64,000 bases of DNA from Pyrus communis (lineage: Eukaryota > Streptophyta > Magnoliopsida > Rosales > Rosaceae), in assembly GCF_963583255.1 (NCBI RefSeq), contig NC_084804.1:27345061-27409060 (forward strand). The letters run 5' to 3'. The notes beneath the pieces were generated by a model that saw only the letters and a program-made list of their open reading frames with translations, was not told the DNA's origin and searched no databases. The position numbers and the translations under genes were made by a program. Of the stretch, positions 58,980 to 64,000 are shown piece after piece (within the stretch, counting starts at the first letter, position 1; every line of letters starts with the position of its first letter).

Positions 58980-60261
58980 ATGACTTACAAGTCAAATGCT
59001 TAATCTTCACTTAACGTAGTGAGGAGCTTAAGAAGCTACATAAGCACATGGATGCTTCTTATGCCATGGTTGATAGTTTGCATAAGATGCATGGCATTGA
59101 GACTAATAATGTACGATTCTCAAATGTTTGTAGTTTGTTGAATGCCAAAATGGCAAAGGGGACATTGGTCCAAAAACATGGACAAAAGATGGAAGGGATC
59201 TTTCCAAGATCTTGAGAGTTTAGGAACTCCCATCGATAGGAAAATGGCCCAAAACTTTTTCCTTACATCTCTCTCGGATGACTTCACTAAGTTTATTGTA
59301 AACTATGAAGTGAATAGATTCAACCATACTTTTTCTGAGATGATTGACATGTGTTGTGAGTTTGAACAAAGTTTCAAAGGGGACAATGAGAATGAGAATG
59401 CAATCACAAGGAAAAGTTTGCATAAGAAGAAGGCAAGAAAATCCAAAGGAACATGCTTTCATTGTGGAAGTGATGAATGTTGGAAGAAGAAATACAGGGT
59501 GCGCATTGCGAGCCTTGTGACATGAACTTTCGAAGAGTATTTTTGTCATAGAGAGCACTTTTACAATGAGCTCCAATTCCTGAATTTTTTATTCAGGCGC
59601 TAGTCAACATATCTGTAATTTGTTGTAGGGACTAATAGGGAGCATAACATTGCGCAATGGGAGAAGATTGTGCAAGTTGAATCTACACTAAAATCTCTGC
59701 AAAAGCAATAGGCACCTACATGCTCAAACTGCCCTTAGGGGAAGTCTTGGAACTTAAAAATTGTTTATATTTTCCTTCTTGTATAAAGAACTTAATATCC
59801 ATCTCTATGCTTTTGAGAGATGGGCACTCACTATTGTTTGACAAAATGAGTTGTACTTTATGCTTGAATGGTCATATTATCTCCCATGGTAACATGATCG
59901 AAGGACTTTTTCACCGCGAGAATAGTAGTGGGATGCATTGTATTAAAAGCGCGAATACCTCAAACCCAAAAAGGCAAGAGAAGAAGTTAACCAAGAAATG
60001 ATTTGGCATCTTAAACTTGGACATGTGAACCTTGATAAGATTTGTAAGATGTCGAAAGACGGATATTTCCGCCCATTAGGTAAATGACCAAATGGGTACT
60101 TGTGAATGTTGCTTGAAAGGGAAGATGTCCAAATCTTCATTCATTAGGAAAGGAAAGCGTGCCACTGAAATTCTAGGGTTAATCCACACTGACGTTGTTG
60201 AGTTTTTCCTAATGACGAATGTACTTGAGTGTGATGGATATTCTTGGATTGTGATTTTGTA
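58980..60261 (+). pseudogene. Copia gag / pre-integrase fragment
   Basis: The gag part (59040-59525) reads LESLGTPIDRKMAQNFFLTS, then LSDDFTKFIVNYEVNRFNHT and FSEMIDMCCEFEQSFKG, ending in a damaged zinc knuckle (CFHCGSDECWKKK). After a gap, LELKNCLYFPSCIKNLISIS and WHLKLGHVNLDKICKMSKDG (60000-60060) represent the protease-end and GAG-pre-integrase blocks. SFIRKGKRATEILGLIHTDV leads into integrase, which stops at about 60261. LTRs, most of integrase, and RT are absent. Confidence 0.85.
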
Positions 60262-60916
60262 AATTCTAAATAGATTATTTTTTTCACTATAAATAAAGTC
60301 ACGCAGGAATAACACACACATAATAAATCTCTACACTTCCTCTACCATTTTTCTATTGCCACACCCCTCTTTCTCTTTTGGTTACATGAGCTGCAACGCT
60401 TGCAACAATTCTTATATTTTTATTTCCGTTATTTTAAAATTATAATTTTAAAGTTCTTCCTCTAAACTGTAAATTAATTGTCCACTAATATTTCAAATAC
60501 TTTTTTATTTATGACCAAAGTCTGTGTGGAGAGAGAGAGAAGCATAAAGCGAAGAGGCCTCCTCCGTTGCATCATCTCTCTCATTCAGACTTTCCAGTTC
60601 AGCTTCTTCCCAACCCATCCTCTGCAGAATCGCACCCAAAATCCAGCACTTCAACTAGATCCATCTCTCCCACTTCCCCAACCAGCTCAAACGACGTCGT
60701 CCAGCTTCACCATTCCCCTTCACGGAACCCTCGTCTTCAAAATTCAATCAGTCCTTCAATCTCTCGTCTCTCGGGGCAGAAACCCAATCCCCAATTCGTC
60801 CCTACGTGAATTCCCTGCATGCGCGTACTGCCTATTCGTTTCGATTTCAATAAAATTTTACATTAAGTTTTCGATTTTTTTGCTTTTGGGGGGGGGGGGG
60901 GGGAGATAAATAATCG
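60262..60916. other. ARIADNE gene upstream region and 5' leader
   Basis: A GAGAGAGAGAG tract near 60532 and a CT-rich stretch suggest the 5' UTR begins around 60530. A run of 16 G (60888-60903) lies 13 bp before the ATG. A 143-codon frame at 60478-60909 is low-complexity leader sequence, not a gene. Confidence 0.5.
60888..60903 (+). repeat. G16 homopolymer in the ARIADNE 5' leader
   Basis: Sixteen consecutive G lie 13 bp upstream of the start codon. It could form a G-quadruplex in the mRNA leader, or be an assembly-prone homopolymer. Confidence 0.9.
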
Positions 60917-63657
60917 ATGGAGGATTGCTTGGGCAGCGACGAGGAGTACTATTACTCCGATCAGGATTCTCTCGACGTCATTGAGAATGAAGACTCTGAT
61001 CTTCCGTGGATTCTCCCCAAGGGGCCCACTACTAAGGTTTTCCGATTGCTTTCTGGGTTTTCAGCTCTTTCTAGCAATTAATAGGAGTTTAATTTCGATT
61101 ATTTATTCCTAATTTAATGGGTTTTCATTGTATAACTGTAATCTCTGTGTGTGTGTGTGTATTTTTTTTTTGCTTGTTTTGTTTGGGTGCATCGTGCATT
61201 AATATGTATGTTGTTTGTATCAATTTGGAAAGACTTACCTTTTTTGTTGTGGGGTGTATTGGAATTTGGGTTACTTTTCGCTTTCTTAACAATTTTGGTA
61301 TTATTTTCGATATTTCATATGATTTTTGTTGTTGGGTATTTCTTTCAAATAAGTTTTAGCTCTGTTTACTTATTTGGGAATTTGATGGTTTTTGTGTACG
61401 GTTGCAGGTGATCACCAAAGAATCTCTTTTGACCGCACAGGTAGGGAAAGAACAGTCCTTACTGCTCTGCTTTAAATCCTCACTAATTTGTCGTCACTGT
61501 CTAAGATTAATGTTTCAATTCGGCTGTGTTTTCTGCAGAAGGAGGATTTGCGCAGGGTGATGGACTTGCTATTCCTTAGGGAGCACCATGCCAGGACTTT
61601 ACTTATTCATCATCGCTGGGATGTTGAGAAGCTTTTTGCGGTGTATGTAGAGAAGGGAAAATCTTGGTTGTTTGCTGAAGCAGGTGTAACTGTTGTTGAT
61701 CATCAAGATCTTGACCCATCGCCCCCTAATTCTCCAGTAATGTGTGCTATTTGTATGGAAGATGTGCCTAGTAATGAGACGACAAAAATGGATTGTGGAC
61801 ATTGCTTTTGCAACAGTTGTAAGTACTCTACACTTTTTTTTGCATTTCTGATTGTTAACACGTTTATTCTTTTAGTGGATTTATACAATTATTAGTATGC
61901 AGTTCATCAAATGGCTTTTTTTATTTTATTTATTCTATATCGTGTATTATACATATGTAGTATGTAAAATGAGCATACATATAAGGTCTTTTTTGCCATG
62001 TGCTTTATTTTCTATCATGTAGCTACTGTCGTAAATTTAACATACTGTATCTTGTTTAGGCTGGACAGAGCATTTCGTTGTAAAGATAAATGAGGGTCAA
62101 AGTAAGCGCATTAGGTGCATGGCTCACAAATGCAATGCCATTTGTGATGAAGCTGTTGTCAGAAATCTAGTCAGTAAGAGGCATCCCCAGCTTGCTGAAA
62201 AATTTGACCGTTTTCTTCTTGAGTCATATATTGAGGACAATAAAAGGGTTAAGTGGTGCCCGAGCACTCCTCATTGTGGGAATGCAATACGCGTGGAGGA
62301 TGATCAGTTTTGTGAGATAGAATGTTCTTGTGGTCTGCAATTTTGTTTCAGTTGTTTATTAAAAGCTCATTCACCTTGTTCATGTTTAATGTGGGAGCTT
62401 TGGGCCAAGAAGTGCCGTGATGAATCAGAGACAGTTAATTGGATCACAGTTCATACAAAACCTTGTCCCAAATGTCACAAACCTGTGGAGAAGAATGGTG
62501 GCTGCAACCTTGTGAGCTGTATCTGTGGACAAGCATTTTGGTGAGGGTTCTTTTTTTTTCCACTTCATCTTGCTCCCTTCGGTTGATGTATTTGTATTAT
62601 CTTGTTTTCTTGTACTTTAAACGTTCTTTGTAACTTGATGCAAGCCCTTGCTAATTCTGGCTTGACAAACGTCAAAAATGAGCAAAGATTTCCATTATGA
62701 GTTTGATATCTATTGACTACTTTTGGAGGGTTGAAACTGACTTCTACTTTCTTTACTGCCAGTTGGCTATGTGGTGGAGCGACTGGTCGAGACCATACAT
62801 GGTCAAGTATTGCAGGTCATAGCTGTGGTCGGTACAAAGAAGACAAAGAAAAAAATGCTGAGCGGGCAAAGCGGGATCTTTACCGGTATATGCACTATCA
62901 TAACCGTTACAAAGCTCATACTGATTCCTTTAAGCTTGAAAGTAACTTGAAGGAGAGTATACAAAAGAAGGTGTCAATTTCAGAGGAGAAGGACTCGAAT
63001 CTCAGAGATTTCAGCTGGGTAAACAATGGACTCTCCAGACTTTTCAGATCAAGGAGGGTTCTTTCATATTCGTACCCATTTGCTTTCTATATGTTTGGAG
63101 AAGAGCTGTTTAAGGATGAGATGACAGAGGAGGAAAGGGAAATAAAACAAAATTTGTTTGAGGACCAGCAGCAGCAACTTGAGGAAAATGTTGAGAAATT
63201 ATCCAAGTTTTTGGAGTCACCTTTTGATCAATATAATGAGAATGAAGTTATGGATGTAAGGATGCAAGTGATCAATCTCTCAGCAATCACGGATACCCTC
63301 TGTCAGAAAATGTTAGTGTCTGAAAATATCTTGGCATAACTCTCTACAACACACAGTTATGAATGTGTTTGTGCATATATGTGATGCTCATTAACACATG
63401 TTTTTTTAAACTGTATGCAGGTATGACTGTATTGAGACTGATTTATTGGGCTCTCTACAGCTTGGTATCCATAACATAGCTCCTTACAAGTCGAAGGGCA
63501 TTGAGAAGGCATCAGAACTTCCTGTTAGTTGGGTCAATAATGCCAATAATGCTGATAAAGGTCCAGCATTGCATTGTGGTACAAGTGGTAAAGTAGATTC
63601 CATGAATTCTTCTGCCTCCCTCGATGTCCTAATGAACAAAAAAGAATTAAAACTATG
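60917..63657 (+). CDS. ARIADNE-type RBR E3 ubiquitin ligase, 5' part (ARI7/ARI8-like)
   Basis: RBR ligases take ubiquitin from an E2 onto a catalytic Cys in RING2 before passing it to substrate. Exons are 60917-61036, 61408-61440, 61539-61818, 62060-62540, 62763-63311 and 63421 to about 63657, all GT-AG. An acidic N-terminus (MEDCLGSDEEYYYSDQDSLD) is followed by a helical region. RING1 starts at about residue 120 (CAICMEDV...CGHCFCNSCW). The IBR follows (CPSTPHCGNAIRVEDD, CSCGLQFCFSC), then RING2 (CPKCHKPVEKNGGCNLVSC, CGQAFCWLCGG) with the catalytic Cys at about 293. The C-terminal Ariadne domain has RYMHYHNRYKAHTDSFKLE and SYPFAFYMFGEELF, then MYDCIETDLLGSLQ. It has no stops or shifts. The last exon probably splices at 63657, with the 3' end outside the window. 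Confidence 0.93.
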
Positions 63658-64000
63658 GTATTTGTAAAGAAAAAAACTCGGTTGTATACCATTTAATATG
63701 TTATATTCAAACATCTAAAGCTTTAGTGAGCGAGTAGAACCTGTCAACTTTTCATGTGTCGCTATTATGGTATACTCAGGAGCTCAATTGCATGCTGAAA
63801 CTTTATTATAGTTATTATTATCATTAAACAATCTTAGGTTATATATTTGATTATGCCTCTTCTTACTTATAATTCACAATGCAACTTGAGCATGTATCTT
63901 CATCAGCCGATAATGTTTTTGGCATATCTAGCTATAGCTCAAATATAATAGTCATCCCTTACTTGCAATGGTTATATGTTAAGCTTTATGATCAGTTTTT
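63658..64000. other. Probable intron or 3' region of the ARIADNE gene
   Basis: It follows a plausible GT donor (ACTATG|GTATTT). No further exon is recognised before the window ends. If the donor is not used, the frame ends at 63667 with TAA. Confidence 0.45.

Noticed and set aside
60478..60909. 143-codon ORF just upstream of the ARIADNE gene
   Set aside because: It is pyrimidine-rich leader sequence ending in the G16 run (poly-Gly), with no domain.

Overview
The window is plant nuclear DNA. The evidence is spliced genes with GT-AG introns, chloroplast-targeted enzymes, plant-specific retrotransposon lineages and a Cassandra element. The repeat families and the HDR, CCS1 and ARIADNE homologues suggest a woody Rosaceae species, possibly apple or pear (Maleae). 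That taxonomic step is inference from memory of the families, not a search.

Only two host genes look undamaged. One is a complete 10-exon minus-strand gene for 4-hydroxy-3-methylbut-2-enyl diphosphate reductase (HDR/IspH, 30408-33157), the last enzyme of the plastid MEP isoprenoid pathway. The other is the 5' part of a plus-strand ARIADNE-type RBR ubiquitin ligase (60917 to about 63657 and beyond). A third host locus, CCS1 (plastid cytochrome c maturation, 23310-26521), keeps all eight exons but has a 1-bp deletion plus a nonsense codon in exon 4. Two more are relics: F-box/FBD fragments (26966-29917) and a BURP-domain pseudogene (48611-50247).

Most of the rest is layered transposon DNA. Positions 1-3185 hold the 3' end of an Athila/Tat-like Ty3 element. 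Positions 5590 to about 9770 hold a decayed chromovirus pol and LTR. Positions 10306-22509 hold a minus-strand chromovirus with both LTRs and a perfect 5-bp target duplication (GGGAA). Its 3' LTR was later hit by a solo LTR of the first family (TSD ACGCT), its 5' LTR by a Cassandra TRIM carrying 5S-rRNA-derived sequence, and its gag by a GGGACGG-rich MITE. Positions 27681-29088 are a truncated Copia element between two nearly identical F-box/FBD fragments. Positions 33780-41282 are a pol-less Tat-like relic with gag, a 50-bp minisatellite and an antisense ORF. Positions 41283-48166 are a pol-deleted Athila-like element. Positions 51844-57720 are a PIF/Harbinger transposon whose transposase is split by another solo LTR. 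Positions 58980-60261 are a Copia gag/pre-integrase fragment.

No CRISPR array, tRNA gene or bacterial-type system is present. The most informative material is the insertion order, the CCS1 lesion, the F-box/Copia/F-box sandwich with its chimeric ORF, and a shared PPT/LTR-end signature between Cassandra and a neighbouring chromovirus.
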